A stretch of 64,000 bases of DNA from Stakelama portus (GTDB lineage: Bacteria; Pseudomonadota; Alphaproteobacteria; Sphingomonadales; Sphingomonadaceae), in NCBI RefSeq assembly GCF_003171655.1, contig NZ_QFZL01000003.1, positions 62,001 through 126,000 on the forward strand, given 5' to 3'. Position numbers and translations under genes: made by a program. Below the pieces are notes generated by a model that made no database searches, was not told the origin of the DNA, and saw nothing but the letters and a program-made list of their open reading frames with translations. This document shows positions 52,674 to 62,923 of this stretch, one piece after another; position 1 is the first letter of the stretch; each line of letters starts with the position of its first letter.

Positions 52674-55190
52674 CTAGTAGATACCGCCCTCTCTTTGCAA
52701 GAATTCGCTGTCGCGGGCGCTGTCGTCCTGACGCGGAGCGGCGCGTTCGCGGGGCGCCTCGCGCTGCTCTTCCTCGTCGTCGCGATTTTCCCGGCGCGGT
52801 TCGCTTTCGGGCTTGAAGGCCTCCCAGATCACGCTCGCATAGGGATCGTCGGTCGGCCAGGTCCCGAACGCCGGCTTGCCGCTCGCGCGATCGATCCGGA
52901 CCATGCGCACCCCCGACGGCGCGCGGAAGGTTTCGACCGGAAGCCCTTCGAATGCCTTTTGCGCGAACGCCTTGAAAATCGGCGCGGCGACGGTGCCGCC
53001 CTGGGCATAGCCGCCCAGCCGGGTCGGACTGTCATAGCCGATATAAAGGCCCCCGATCATCTGCGGAATGCCGCCCATGAACCACACATCGGTCGGACCC
53101 GTGGTCGTCCCCGTCTTGCCCATCATCGGCCGGTCGAGGTCGCGCAGCACCGTTGCCGTGCCGCGCTGGACCACGCCTTCGGTGATATGCACCATCTGAT
53201 AGGCAGTAATCGCGTCGAGCACCTGGCGGCCACGCACCTGCGGCCGCGGCATCGGCTTGCCGTCCCAATCGGGCGCATTGCACCCTTCGCACGGGCGCCA
53301 GTTTTCGGGCAGGATCACCTTGCCGTGGCGATCCTGCACATAATCGATCAGCGTCGGCGTCAGCGCGCGACCATGATTGACCAGGATCGAATAGGCGTTG
53401 ACCATGCGCATCACCGTCGTCTCGCCCGCGCCCAGCGCATAGGAGAGATAGGGCGGGAATTTCTGGCGGCTGACGCCGATCCGCTGGATCAGGTCGACGA
53501 CGTGATCCATGCCGACATCATTGGCGATATGGACCGTCATCAGGTTGCGCGACTGTTCGATGCCCCAGCGCAATGTTTTCGGCCCCGCGCCACGCGCATT
53601 GCCGAAGTTGCGGAAACATTTTTCCCCAAGATCGGCGCCCTGCCAGACGCAGAGCGGCTCGTCATTGACGATCGACGCCGGCGTCATGCCCTGTTCGAGC
53701 GCGGCGGCATAGACGATCGGCTTGATTGTCGAGCCCGGCTGGCGCTGCGCCTGGGTGGCGCGGTTGAACGACTGGATGCGGCTGTCGAAGCCGCCCTGCA
53801 TCGCCATCACCCGGCCGCTGCGCGGATCCTCCACCACCATGCCGCCCGAAATGCGCGGGATGCTGCGCAGGGCATAGCCCGGTCCTTCGGGCGCGACGGC
53901 GATGATGTCGCCGGGCTTGAGCGCGTCGAACGCTTTCCCGCCCTTGCCGCGCACCGCCATCGACGCCGCCGAAGCCGGCAAGGCAACGGATTTGCCGTCA
54001 TCGAACCCAATCTGGCAGCTGGTGCCTTCCTTCGAAATCACGATGGCGGCGCGCCAATCGTCATAATCGAGGCCGATATTGGTGTTGAGCAGCGCCTGGA
54101 GCCAGTTGTCGCCGCTGATCTCGACCGTGCGGATCGGGCCGCTCCAGCCGCGTCCGCGGTCGAAGCGCACCAGTCCGTCGCGCAGCGCCTGCTGGGCATA
54201 TTCCTGAAGGTCGGGACGCAGCGACGTGCGCACCCATAAACCACCCGAATAAACGCTATAGGGGCCATCCTCGTCGGTTTCGCCGAACTTGTCGATCAGC
54301 TGGCGGCGCACTTCCTCGACGAAATATCCGCCCACCCGCTCGAATTTGGGTGTCTGGCGCGGCACCGTGCCCAACGGCTGGGCGACCGCCGTCTGATATT
54401 GTTCCTCGCTGATGAAACGATTGCGCAGCATTTCGCTGAGCACCCAGTTGCGCCGCTCCAACGCCCGATCGGCGTGACGCTCGGGATCGTAATTGGCCGG
54501 GCCCTTGGGCAGGATGGCGAGATAGGCCATTTGCGAGAGCGAAAGCTGGTCGAGTTCCTTGCCGAAATAGGCATGGCTCGCCGCCTCGACGCCGCCGGCA
54601 TTGCGGCCGAGCTCGATCGAATTGAGATAGAGTTCGAGAATCTGCTCCTTGGTGAGCGTATCTTCCATGCGCCAGGCAAGGATCGCTTCCTTGAGCTTGC
54701 GCATATAGCTGCTCTCGTTGCCGACGAGCAGATTCTTGGCGACCTGTTGCGTGATGGTCGATGTGCCGCGCGGCGTTTCGCCCCGGATCAGCCCCTGAAA
54801 CGCTGCACGCGCCAGCCCGGGATAATCGAGCCCGTGATGCTGGAAAAAGCTGCGGTCCTCGGCAGAGAGATAGGCTTTGACCAGAAGGTCGGGATATTCG
54901 TTGAAGCTCAGCTGAACCCGGCGTTCGCGGGCATAGCTGTGAATCGGTTCGCCGCTATAGTCGCGGACATAGGTCGGCAGCGGCGGCTCATAGGTGCGCA
55001 GCGTATCGACCGAAGGCAAATTGCGCGCCACCAGCAGCCAGAGCAGGAACGCACCGATACCGGCAAGCAGGGCCAGCCAGGCGAGCACGCGAAACCACCA
55101 GCGGCGGCGAATCCTGTCGAACGCCCCGCCAAGTCCGCCAATTTCGCGCTTCAGACGCAGCTTGATGCTGGAGAGTTCGACATCGACCAT
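52674..55190 (-). CDS. mrcA: Penicillin-binding protein 1A (transglycosylase/transpeptidase)
   Basis: An 838-residue bifunctional class A PBP. One N-terminal transmembrane helix (about 32-52) is followed by a GT51 domain: AYLSAEDRSFFQHHGLDYPG with catalytic Glu, RGTSTITQQVAKNLL and GRNAGGVEAASHAYFG. The transpeptidase domain has the Ser nucleophile in RQPGSTIKPIVYAA near 490, SRN in EQSRNLMTV and KTG in MGKTGTTTGPTDVWF near 690. A large inserted OB-like region of about 100 residues precedes it, as in PBP1A of gammaproteobacteria. The C-terminal tail is charged (RREN, DDEEEQREAPRERAAP). It is the main periplasmic polymerase. Confidence 0.95.
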   Translation of the reverse strand: MVDVELSSIKLRLKREIGGLGGAFDRIRRRWWFRVLAWLALLAGIGAFLLWLLVARNLPSVDTLRTYEPPLPTYVRDYSGEPIHSYARERRVQLSFNEYPDLLVKAYLSAEDRSFFQHHGLDYPGLARAAFQGLIRGETPRGTSTITQQVAKNLLVGNESSYMRKLKEAILAWRMEDTLTKEQILELYLNSIELGRNAGGVEAASHAYFGKELDQLSLSQMAYLAILPKGPANYDPERHADRALERRNWVLSEMLRNRFISEEQYQTAVAQPLGTVPRQTPKFERVGGYFVEEVRRQLIDKFGETDEDGPYSVYSGGLWVRTSLRPDLQEYAQQALRDGLVRFDRGRGWSGPIRTVEISGDNWLQALLNTNIGLDYDDWRAAIVISKEGTSCQIGFDDGKSVALPASAASMAVRGKGGKAFDALKPGDIIAVAPEGPGYALRSIPRISGGMVVEDPRSGRVMAMQGGFDSRIQSFNRATQAQRQPGSTIKPIVYAAALEQGMTPASIVNDEPLCVWQGADLGEKCFRNFGNARGAGPKTLRWGIEQSRNLMTVHIANDVGMDHVVDLIQRIGVSRQKFPPYLSYALGAGETTVMRMVNAYSILVNHGRALTPTLIDYVQDRHGKVILPENWRPCEGCNAPDWDGKPMPRPQVRGRQVLDAITAYQMVHITEGVVQRGTATVLRDLDRPMMGKTGTTTGPTDVWFMGGIPQMIGGLYIGYDSPTRLGGYAQGGTVAAPIFKAFAQKAFEGLPVETFRAPSGVRMVRIDRASGKPAFGTWPTDDPYASVIWEAFKPESEPRRENRDDEEEQREAPRERAAPRQDDSARDSEFLQREGGIY

Positions 55191-55293
55191 ATGCGCGGCG
55201 GTTTAGCAAGAATCCCGGGGGATGCCAGCCTGCTCGACACCCATGTGTCCTGATGCGCGCGATCGCCCGCACGCCGCCGCGCCGGCCGGGGGG

Positions 55294-56544
55294 CTAGCGC
55301 GACGCCATCTGGGTTGCGAAATGCACCTCGACGGCATGGCGCACGGTCTGGGCGACGCGTTGCTGTCCCTCGCGCGATGCAAGGAACTGCGCATCCGACG
55401 CGTTGGAAATATAGCCGGTTTCGAACAGCACCGAGGGCATGTCCGGCGCCTTGAGCACCAGCAGCGACGCCATGCGATGGAAATTGGTCTTCACCGGAAT
55501 GCGCGGCCCGGCCTCGCGTCCGAGCAGCCGGGCAAACCGCGCCGACACATTCATCGTTTCGCGCTGAGTCAGATCGATCAACAGCGACGACACGTCCGGG
55601 CTTGCTTCGCCCAGATCGACGCCGGCGATGATGTCCGCCTTGTTCTCGCGCGCGGCGAGCCGGGCGGCTTCGCGGTCGGACGCCACTTCGGACAAGGTAT
55701 AGACTGTCGCGCCTGTCGCCGTGGGATTGCCGGCGCTGTCGCAATGGATCGAAATGAACAGGCTGGCACCCAGCCGCCGCGCGATTTCGAATCGCTCGCG
55801 ATGGACCAGATAACGGTCGTCCTCGCGAGTCAGCGCGACGCGGACCCGGCCCGAAGCGACCAGCGCATCGCGGATCGCCAGCGCGACCTTGAGCGTGATA
55901 TCCTTTTCATAAAGGCGCCCGTCAGCGGAAATCGCACCGGGATCATGGCCGCCATGGCCGGCATCGATCACCACCAGCGGCCGGGAATCGTCGCTGCCAT
56001 AGACACGCGGCAATGAAACGGGTGCAGCACGCGCGGGGACGGCAATTGTCTCGGTATAGCGCGGGCGCGGCTCGCTGGCGGCATAGCTGAACGGGGGAAG
56101 GAACGTCATCCGCCCCTCCGCCGCGGCGCGGGCGAAACGCGCATCGTCAACGGTGCGCAGTTCCAGCGTCAGCGTGCGACCGTCACCACCGAAGCTGCCT
56201 TCGGTAAGGATCGCCGGCCGGGCGAGGTCGAGCACGACGCGCGCACCATCGGAATGGGCGCCCTGGCGGATGCCGGCAACCGGCCCTCCGGCGCTGATCC
56301 GGCCACCGGGTCGCGCGCCCTGGATATCCAGTGCGATACGCCGTGGCCCGGCCAGCAGGAAGGCACTTGCCTGCCCGGTGGGGGCGTCGAAACGAACGAC
56401 CACGCGGTCGCCCTGTACGCGGATATCCTCGACGGATTGTGCCCAGCTCGGAACGCCGGATAACCAGCCGACGAGAAGGGCGATCAATGTAAACACCCGA
56501 GCGATATGCCGCGTCAGGCTGTGGGGGGTCCAGCCTAAATGCAT
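55294..56544 (-). CDS. N-acetylmuramoyl-L-alanine amidase (AMIN plus Amidase_3)
   Basis: A 416-residue AmiC-type amidase. A signal segment covers residues about 12-35. An AMIN domain (about 35-140; IRVQGDRVVVRFDAPTGQASAFLLAGPRRIALDIQGA) targets it to septal or polar peptidoglycan. The Zn-dependent Amidase_3 domain starts at about 190 with VVIDAGHGGHDPGA (His ligand), EKDITLKVALA (Glu), SLFISIHCDSAG (His) and VLFETGYISN (catalytic Glu). It removes stem peptides during daughter-cell separation. It lies just upstream of mrcA on the same strand and is divergent from rne. Confidence 0.95.
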   Translation of the reverse strand: MHLGWTPHSLTRHIARVFTLIALLVGWLSGVPSWAQSVEDIRVQGDRVVVRFDAPTGQASAFLLAGPRRIALDIQGARPGGRISAGGPVAGIRQGAHSDGARVVLDLARPAILTEGSFGGDGRTLTLELRTVDDARFARAAAEGRMTFLPPFSYAASEPRPRYTETIAVPARAAPVSLPRVYGSDDSRPLVVIDAGHGGHDPGAISADGRLYEKDITLKVALAIRDALVASGRVRVALTREDDRYLVHRERFEIARRLGASLFISIHCDSAGNPTATGATVYTLSEVASDREAARLAARENKADIIAGVDLGEASPDVSSLLIDLTQRETMNVSARFARLLGREAGPRIPVKTNFHRMASLLVLKAPDMPSVLFETGYISNASDAQFLASREGQQRVAQTVRHAVEVHFATQMASR

Positions 56545-57001
56545 AATAGGGGATACTCTTGTTACTCGATACGCTTTCGATCCCTGACCTTCGATGGATT
56601 AGCCCAACGCCCCTCAAATCACTGTCAACAGGGGCAGTTAACGCCTTGGTCACCATGAAATGCCCATTATCTCTAATGCATGGAGCAGTTGCCGCGTTCC
56701 GCCGGCGGTGCTAGGCATCGGTGGTTAGTGGTTTCGCATCTTGCGAATTCCATCGGTCGCAGCCGGCTCCTCCGGCGCGACAAATCAGGTTGACGCTGCA
56801 TGAGGCAATTTCCCCCGAGTCACGAACGCATTGCCGCTACGGCATTGCGCGTGGGCGAGGCGGAGCATCCGGGCCGCAGGTCCGGACGTGCCGATGCTGC
56901 AGACACGTTTCAGAAAACCAGCATCGCCGGCATCTGGCCGGCGAGCCCCGTACCCCGCGCGCCGAATTTGCCGAAAGGCCGGCGCGCCCGGAGAATAATA
57001 A
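56545..57001. promoter_or_regulatory. Divergent amidase/rne intergenic region and rne leader
   Basis: A 457-base gap with no gene. On the minus side, TTGACA (56623-56628, reverse strand) could be a -35 element of the amidase promoter. Facing rne, the long leader holds several GC-rich stems, such as GCATCGCCGGCATCTGGCCG near 56920. In E. coli a long rne 5' UTR mediates autoregulation by RNase E; a similar role is inferred from length only. The rne start has GGAGAA 7 bases upstream. Confidence 0.5.
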
Positions 57002-59692
57002 ATGACAATGCGTATGCTGATCGACGCGCGCCACCGGGAAGAAACCCGCGTGGCCGTCGTCAAGGGACACCGGATCGAGGAGTTTGATTTCGAGAGTGCC
57101 GAGCGAAAGCAGCTCAAGGGCAACATCTATCTGGCCAAGGTAACCCGCGTCGAACCGTCGCTTCAGGCGGCGTTCGTCGATTATGGCGGCAATCGCCACG
57201 GCTTCCTGGCCTTCAGCGAAATCCATCCCGACTATTACCAGATTCCCAAGGAAGACCGCGACGCGCTGCTCGCCGAAGAGGCCGAGCATGCCGCGCAGGA
57301 AGCGGCGCTGCGCGCCGAAGAGGATGTCGACGACGACGACGGCGCCGAAGGCGAAGTCGAGGTTCTCGAACGCCCGTCCGACGAGGATGAGGAAGCCGCC
57401 GAGGATGACGGCGAGGAAGACGAGGCCGAAGAAGCGTCGGGCGACAGGCGTCGCCGCGGGCGCAAGAAGGACAGCGCCGCCGACGAGCTGCGCAAGCGCC
57501 GCATGGACCTGCGCCGCCGCTACAAGATTCAGGACGTGATCCGCCGCCGCCAGGTGCTGCTGGTTCAGGTCGTCAAGGAAGAGCGCGGCAACAAGGGCGC
57601 GGCGCTGACCACCTATCTCAGCCTCGCCGGGCGGTATTGCGTGCTGATGCCGAACACCGCGCATGGCGGCGGGATTTCGCGCAAGATTTCGAATGCGGGC
57701 GACCGCAAGCGCCTCAAGTCGATCATGTCGGACCTCAAGCTGCCGCCGACGATGGGCTGTATCGTGCGCACCGCCGGGCTTCAGCGCACCAAGACCGAAA
57801 TCAAACGCGATTTCGATTATCTGGCGCGGCTGTGGGACGAAATTCGCGACAATACGCTGCGGGCGACGGCGCCCGAGCTGATCTATGGCGACAGCGACCT
57901 GATCAAGCGGGCGATCCGCGACATCTATAATCGCGACATCGAGGAAGTGATCGTCGAGGGCGAGGAAGGCTATCGCCAGGCGAAGGACTTCATGAAGCTG
58001 CTGATGCCCAGCCATGCGCGCCGGGTGAAGCAATATGCCGATGCGGTGCCGCTGTTCCAGCGCAGCCATGTCGAGGACCAGCTTTCGGCGATGTACCATC
58101 CGGTGGTGCAGCTCAAATCGGGCGGCTATCTGGTCATCAACCCCACCGAAGCTTTGGTTTCGATCGACATCAACTCGGGCCGTTCGACGCGCGAGCATAA
58201 TATCGAGCAGACCGCGACGGCGACCAATCTGGAAGCGGCGCAGGAAATCGCCCGCCAGCTGCGGCTGCGCGACATGGCCGGGCTGGTCGTCATCGACTTT
58301 ATCGACATGGACCATTCGTCCAATGTCCGAAAGGTCGAGAAGGCGATGAAGGAGGCGCTGAAGAACGATCGCGCGCGTATTCAGGTCGGCCGCATTTCGG
58401 CGTTCGGCCTGATGGAAATGAGCCGCCAGCGGCTGCGCACCGGCGTTCTGGAAGCATCGACCGTCACGTGTCCGCATTGCGAAGGCACCGGGCTTGTCCG
58501 CACCGCTTCATCCGCGGGCCTGTCGGCACTGCGCATGATCGAAGACGAAGCCGCACGCGGCCGTGGATCGCAGATCACCCTGCGCTGCAGCCAGGAAGCG
58601 GCTTTCTATGTCCTCAACAAGAAGCGCGCCGATATCGCCGAGATCGAGGATCGCTATGGCGTGAGCGTCGAGATCAGTTCGGATGGCGAACTCGAAGGCG
58701 CGCGCATGTCGGTCGAGGCTTCCGGCCCGCCCCCGGCACATGCGCCGCGCTTTGAAAAGCTGGTCGAGGAGCCCGAAGAGGACATCGTCGAGATCGACGA
58801 AGAGGAATTCGACGAGGAAGAACAGCAAAGTTCGGACGAAGGGTCGCGCAAGCGCCGTCGTCGCCGCCGTGGCCGTCGCGGTCGTGGCCGTCCGGACGAG
58901 CAGGAAGGCTCCGAATCCGCGAATGAGGATGAGGAAGCCATTGCCGAAGACGCCGCGCCTGAGGAAGCGGAAGCGCCCGAGAGCAGCGACGAAGAAACCG
59001 GCACGCGCAAGCGCCGCCGTCGCGGTCGCCGTGGCGGTCGCCGCAATGGTGGTGGCGCAGAGTCGACCGAGGAAACGGGGTCCGAATCGACTGACACGGC
59101 CGATGCCGATACTGCCGAGGCAGAAGCGCCGGCGGCCGAACCGGTCGCAACGGTCGAGGCCGAGGCAGCGCCCGCAGCCGAGGAAAAGCCCAAGCGTCGT
59201 CGTCGCCCGCGCGCTCGCGCAGCCGAGGTCGAAGCGACCGAGGCAGCGCCGGCAGAGGCAGTCGCCGAACCGGTGACCGAAGCGCCTGCGCCCGAAGCAG
59301 CCGAGAAAGCGCCGGCCAAGCCCAAGCGGACTCGCCGCAAAAAGGCCGAGCCGGTCGAAGCCGAAGCGCAGCCCGAAGCGAGTGCAGAACCGGCTGGCGA
59401 AGCCGAAGCACCTGCTCCGGCCAAGCCCAAGCGGACCCGGCGTAAAAAGGCCGAGCCCGCGCCCGAAGCAGCGCAGGCTCCCGAGGAAAGCGCGCCCGCG
59501 CCCGCCGAACCCGAGCCGGTGGCGCAAGTCGCTCCGGAACCGGCGCCCGAACCCGTGTCGGAACCGGCGCCCGAAACGGCGACCGAATCCACGCCCGAGC
59601 CAGTGGCCGCCGAAGCCGAAAGCACCGACTCTGGCGAAAATGCGGACGAGGCGCCGCGCCGCGGCTGGTGGCAGCGCACGTTCGGCAACTGA
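57002..59692 (+). CDS. rne: Ribonuclease E
   Basis: An 896-residue endoribonuclease that initiates mRNA decay and processes rRNA and tRNA. The S1 domain (about 35-215) is split by an acidic/basic low-complexity insert of about 80 residues (DVDDDDGAEGEVEV through RRRGRKKD), as known in alphaproteobacterial RNase E. The DNase-I-like domain carries the Mg ligands in SIDINSGRST near 388 and VVIDFIDMDHS near 430. The zinc-link is CPHCEGTG near 490. The C terminus is disordered, with two Arg-rich RNA-binding blocks (near 615 and 670) and two copies of PKRTRRKKAEP near 780 and 815. It would scaffold the degradosome. Confidence 0.96.
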   Translation: MTMRMLIDARHREETRVAVVKGHRIEEFDFESAERKQLKGNIYLAKVTRVEPSLQAAFVDYGGNRHGFLAFSEIHPDYYQIPKEDRDALLAEEAEHAAQEAALRAEEDVDDDDGAEGEVEVLERPSDEDEEAAEDDGEEDEAEEASGDRRRRGRKKDSAADELRKRRMDLRRRYKIQDVIRRRQVLLVQVVKEERGNKGAALTTYLSLAGRYCVLMPNTAHGGGISRKISNAGDRKRLKSIMSDLKLPPTMGCIVRTAGLQRTKTEIKRDFDYLARLWDEIRDNTLRATAPELIYGDSDLIKRAIRDIYNRDIEEVIVEGEEGYRQAKDFMKLLMPSHARRVKQYADAVPLFQRSHVEDQLSAMYHPVVQLKSGGYLVINPTEALVSIDINSGRSTREHNIEQTATATNLEAAQEIARQLRLRDMAGLVVIDFIDMDHSSNVRKVEKAMKEALKNDRARIQVGRISAFGLMEMSRQRLRTGVLEASTVTCPHCEGTGLVRTASSAGLSALRMIEDEAARGRGSQITLRCSQEAAFYVLNKKRADIAEIEDRYGVSVEISSDGELEGARMSVEASGPPPAHAPRFEKLVEEPEEDIVEIDEEEFDEEEQQSSDEGSRKRRRRRRGRRGRGRPDEQEGSESANEDEEAIAEDAAPEEAEAPESSDEETGTRKRRRRGRRGGRRNGGGAESTEETGSESTDTADADTAEAEAPAAEPVATVEAEAAPAAEEKPKRRRRPRARAAEVEATEAAPAEAVAEPVTEAPAPEAAEKAPAKPKRTRRKKAEPVEAEAQPEASAEPAGEAEAPAPAKPKRTRRKKAEPAPEAAQAPEESAPAPAEPEPVAQVAPEPAPEPVSEPAPETATESTPEPVAAEAESTDSGENADEAPRRGWWQRTFGN

Positions 59693-59715
59693 TCGCCCGT
59701 CGTCGTCGAAACTAC

Positions 59716-59746
59716 TGAAGCGGGGCCGCCCGTCGGCCTCGCTTCA
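59716..59746. terminator. Hairpin after rne
   Basis: TGAAGCGGGGCCG and CGGCCTCGCTTCA pair over 13 positions with one mismatch and a 5-base loop, 23 bases after rne. There is no T-tract, so it may protect the rne 3' end more than terminate. Confidence 0.5.
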
Positions 59747-59820
59747 GCGGCGGTTCAGCGCAATATCGTAGGAGCGGCGTGCACGGGGCCGTTGCCGTCG
59801 GGCGCGAGGGGAGCGATACT

Positions 59821-61173
59821 ATGCCCATGAAACGCTTTGCCATGCTGCTGGCCTGTCTGTGCCTGGTCGGCCTCGCAATCCGGCCCGCCGCCGCGCAGAC
59901 CGTGTTGCGCGACGCCGAAACCGAAGCGCTGCTCGCGGATATTTCGCGGCCCATCATCGAAGCGGCAGGGCTTTCGCCTGAGAACGTCCATGTCGTCCTG
60001 CTGCAGGACGGTTCGATCAACGCGTTCGTCGCCGGTGGCCAGACGGTCTATATTCATTCCGGCCTGATCGACGCCGCCGACAATCTCAATGAGGTTCAGG
60101 GCGTCATCGCGCACGAATTGGGCCATGTCGTCGGCGGCCATGTGCCGCTCGCCAATTCGGGCGGCGCGGGCACCATTTCGATCCTCAGCCTGGTGCTCGG
60201 CGCCGCGGCGGTCGCCGCCGGATCACCCGAGGCCGGAACCGGTATTTTGATGGCCGGTCAGCGCGCTGCGCTCGGCAAATATCTCGCTTTCTCGCGCACG
60301 CAGGAATCCCAGGCGGACGCCGCCGGTGCGCGATTCCTCAACACCGCCGGGATCAACGGCGCGGGGATGATCGATTTCTTCAAGAAGCTGCAGAACATGG
60401 AATATCGCCTGGCGATTCCCCAGGATAACAGCTTCAACCGCACCCACCCGCTGAGCGGCGAGCGCATCGCGCATCTGGAGGACACGCTCCACAACGGGCC
60501 GGGCTGGCAAAAGCCGACCGACCCCGCGCTCGAGGAACGATTCCGCCGCGTACAGGCGAAATTGCGCGGCTATGTCGACGATCCGCAACAGACGCTGCGC
60601 CAATATCCGCTCAGCGATCAGTCGGTCGAGGCGCATTATGCCCGCGCCTATGCCTATCACCTGTCGGGCTATCCCCAACAGGCGGCGTCGGAAACCGCCG
60701 CGCTGGTCGCCGCCGATCCCGACGATCCCTATTTTCTGGAGCTGCAGGGGCAGATCATGCTCGAAGGCGGCGATCCGCTCGGGGCGATCGAACCGTTGCG
60801 CCGCGCGACCGAGCTTTCGAACAACCATCCGCTGATCGCCACCACCTATGGCCATGCGCTGATCGCGACCGACGATCCGAAATATCTGCCCGAGGCCGAA
60901 CAGGTGCTGCGGCTGGCGGTGGCGCGCGACAAGGAAAATCCGTTTGCCTGGTATCAGCTCGGCATGGTCTATGAACGCACCGGGGATCAGGCCCGCGCGG
61001 CATTGGCAACGGCAGAACGGGCCAGCATGACCGGCGACCCCGGCCTGGCCGCGATCAGCGCGCGTGCCGCCGTCGCCGGGCTGGAAGAAAACACGCCCGA
61101 ATGGCTGCGGGCGCAGGATATATTGCTGATCTCGCAAAACGCGCTCGAAGATCGCGAGCGCCGGAGGAATTGA
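59821..61173 (+). CDS. M48 family metalloprotease with TPR region (BepA-like)
   Basis: A 450-residue periplasmic protease. The signal peptide MKRFAMLLACLCLVGLAIRPAAAQ ends near residue 26. The zinc motif is in GVIAHELGHVVGGH (HExxH near residue 100), and the third ligand Glu is in SRTQESQADAAGARFL. Residues from about 270 form TPR-like helices. This architecture matches BepA/YfgC, which assists LptD and outer-membrane protein assembly and degrades misfolded ones. The start at 59821 (preceded by GGGAGCG) follows from the signal peptide. It is followed 7 bases later by a DsbA-like gene, suggesting joint envelope-quality work. Confidence 0.93.
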   Translation: MPMKRFAMLLACLCLVGLAIRPAAAQTVLRDAETEALLADISRPIIEAAGLSPENVHVVLLQDGSINAFVAGGQTVYIHSGLIDAADNLNEVQGVIAHELGHVVGGHVPLANSGGAGTISILSLVLGAAAVAAGSPEAGTGILMAGQRAALGKYLAFSRTQESQADAAGARFLNTAGINGAGMIDFFKKLQNMEYRLAIPQDNSFNRTHPLSGERIAHLEDTLHNGPGWQKPTDPALEERFRRVQAKLRGYVDDPQQTLRQYPLSDQSVEAHYARAYAYHLSGYPQQAASETAALVAADPDDPYFLELQGQIMLEGGDPLGAIEPLRRATELSNNHPLIATTYGHALIATDDPKYLPEAEQVLRLAVARDKENPFAWYQLGMVYERTGDQARAALATAERASMTGDPGLAAISARAAVAGLEENTPEWLRAQDILLISQNALEDRERRRN

Positions 61174-61180
61174 AAGCAGG

Positions 61181-61933
61181 ATGATCGAACGCTTGTCACG
61201 CAAACCCTGGCTGCTCGCCATCGGTTTCCTGCTCGCCATGGCGCTGGGCGCGGGGCTCTATGCCACGGCGCGCGCGGTTGCCGGCGATGCCGCGCCGACG
61301 CCCGAACGCGCGCGGATGGAACGGATCGTCCACGACTATATCCTCAATCACCCCGAAATCCTGCCCCAGGCGATGGAGCGGCTGCAACAGCGTGAGACCG
61401 CCAAGGCGATTTCCGATAACCGGTCGGCGGTGTTCGATCCCTTTGCCGGCGCATGGGCGGGCAACCCCCAGGGTGACGTAACCATCTCGGTCTATATGGA
61501 CTATGCCTGCGGCTTTTGCCGGGCGAGCCTGCCCGCGATCGACAAGCTGCTGAAATCCGATCCCAATGTGCGGATCATCTATCGCGAATTCCCGATCCTG
61601 AGCGATGAAAGCGTGACCGCCGCGCGCTGGGCGCTGGCGGCGGCCGAGCAGAACAAGTTCCGCGCATTCCACGACGCCATGTTCGCGGCGGGACAGCTCA
61701 ATAGCGGGTCGATCCAGCGTGCGGCGCAGGCCGCGGGCCTCGACATCGCACGCGCGCGGACTGCAGTGAGCAGCGACCGGGTCGAAGCGGAATTGCGCAA
61801 CAACCACGCGCTTGCCCGGTCACTGGGGATCACCGGCACCCCGGCCTGGGTGGTCGGCGACCGCGTCTATTCGGGCGCACAGGATTATGCCGCCCTGAAA
61901 CGCGCGGTTTCCGAGGCACGTCGCGCCGAATAA
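61181..61933 (+). CDS. DsbA family thiol oxidoreductase (ScsC/BdbD-like)
   Basis: A 250-residue thioredoxin-fold protein. An N-terminal hydrophobic segment (WLLAIGFLLAMALGAGLYATA) is a signal or membrane anchor. Next comes a helical dimerisation region (MERIVHDYILNHPEILPQAMERLQQRE, the Com1/ScsC N-domain). The active site is YACGFCRAS near 109-115 and the cis-Pro loop GITGTPAWVVGD near 220. This fits ScsC-like or DsbG-like disulfide formation or isomerisation in the periplasm. It is in one unit with the M48 protease gene. Confidence 0.92.
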   Translation: MIERLSRKPWLLAIGFLLAMALGAGLYATARAVAGDAAPTPERARMERIVHDYILNHPEILPQAMERLQQRETAKAISDNRSAVFDPFAGAWAGNPQGDVTISVYMDYACGFCRASLPAIDKLLKSDPNVRIIYREFPILSDESVTAARWALAAAEQNKFRAFHDAMFAAGQLNSGSIQRAAQAAGLDIARARTAVSSDRVEAELRNNHALARSLGITGTPAWVVGDRVYSGAQDYAALKRAVSEARRAE

Positions 61934-61996
61934 CGTCTGCCGCTTGTCGCTGCGCCGCCGCGTACCTACCTGAAGGTCCGGCTGCGCAGGGGCATC

Positions 61997-62923
61997 ATGG
62001 ACAGCATCTTATCGATACGCGGGGTCGGAAAGACCTATTCGTCGGGGCATCGTGCGCTCGAATCAGTCGATCTCGACATTGCACGCGGAGAGATATTCGC
62101 GCTGCTCGGGCCGAACGGCGCGGGCAAGACGACGCTGATCAGCATCATCTGCGGCATCGTGACGCCCAGCACCGGCACGATCCTGGTCGACGGGCATGAT
62201 GCGCGCCATGACCCGCGCGAGGCGCGCATGCGGATCGGGCTGGTGCCGCAGGAAACCAGCGTCGACATGTTCGAAACCGTCTGGTCGACGGTCCGCTTCA
62301 GCCGCGGCCTGTTCGGCAAGAAGATGGACAAGGCCTATTGCGAGCAATTGCTCAAGGACCTCACGCTCTGGGACAAGCGCGACGCGCAGATTCGTGAGCT
62401 TTCCGGCGGGATGAAGCGCCGCGTGCTGATCGCCAAGGCGTTGAGCCACGAGCCCGACATCCTGTTCCTCGACGAACCCACTGCCGGCGTCGACGTGTCG
62501 TTGCGCCGCGACATGTGGAAGCTGGTGAGCGGCCTGCGTTCGCGCGGCACCACCATCATCCTGACCACCCATTATATCGAAGAGGCCGAGGAAATGGCCG
62601 ATCGGGTGGGCGTGATCGACAAGGGCCGGTTGCTGCTGGTCGATGAAAAGAGCGCGCTGATGAAGCAGCTGGGCAAGCGCGAAATGACGCTGACGCTGCA
62701 GGAACCGCTTTCGGCGCTGCCGGCGGAACTCGCCGAATGGAATGTCGACCTGCAGGATGAGGGGCATCGTATCCGCTACACCTTCGACGCACAGGCCGAA
62801 CATACCGGCATCCCCTCGCTGCTGCGCAAGCTGGGCGATCTGGGTATCGGCTTCAAGGATCTGGAGACCGAGAAATCGAGCCTTGAGGATATCTTCGTCG
62901 ATCTGGTGGAGAACGACCGATGA
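61997..62923 (+). CDS. ABC-2 type transporter ATP-binding protein
   Basis: A 308-residue ATPase subunit: Walker [12 protein letters not shown] near residue 40, signature [13 protein letters not shown] near 135, Walker [13 protein letters not shown] near 155 and the H-loop [14 protein letters not shown] near 190. The C-terminal extension ([27 protein letters not shown]) is typical of drug or polysaccharide exporters of the ABC-2 class (DrrA/CcmA/YadG type). It overlaps the permease gene by 4 bases. The export substrate is unknown. Confidence 0.93.
   Translation: MDSILSIRGVGKTYSSGHRALESVDLDIARGEIFALLGPNGAGKTTLISIICGIVTPSTGTILVDGHDARHDPREARMRIGLVPQETSVDMFETVWSTVRFSRGLFGKKMDKAYCEQLLKDLTLWDKRDAQIRELSGGMKRRVLIAKALSHEPDILFLDEPTAGVDVSLRRDMWKLVSGLRSRGTTIILTTHYIEEAEEMADRVGVIDKGRLLLVDEKSALMKQLGKREMTLTLQEPLSALPAELAEWNVDLQDEGHRIRYTFDAQAEHTGIPSLLRKLGDLGIGFKDLETEKSSLEDIFVDLVENDR

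Noticed and set aside
59100..59650. Tandem-like repeats at the end of rne considered as a CRISPR or satellite
   Set aside because: They encode the disordered Glu/Ala/Pro tail of RNase E in frame, with irregular spacing and no conserved direct repeats plus spacers.
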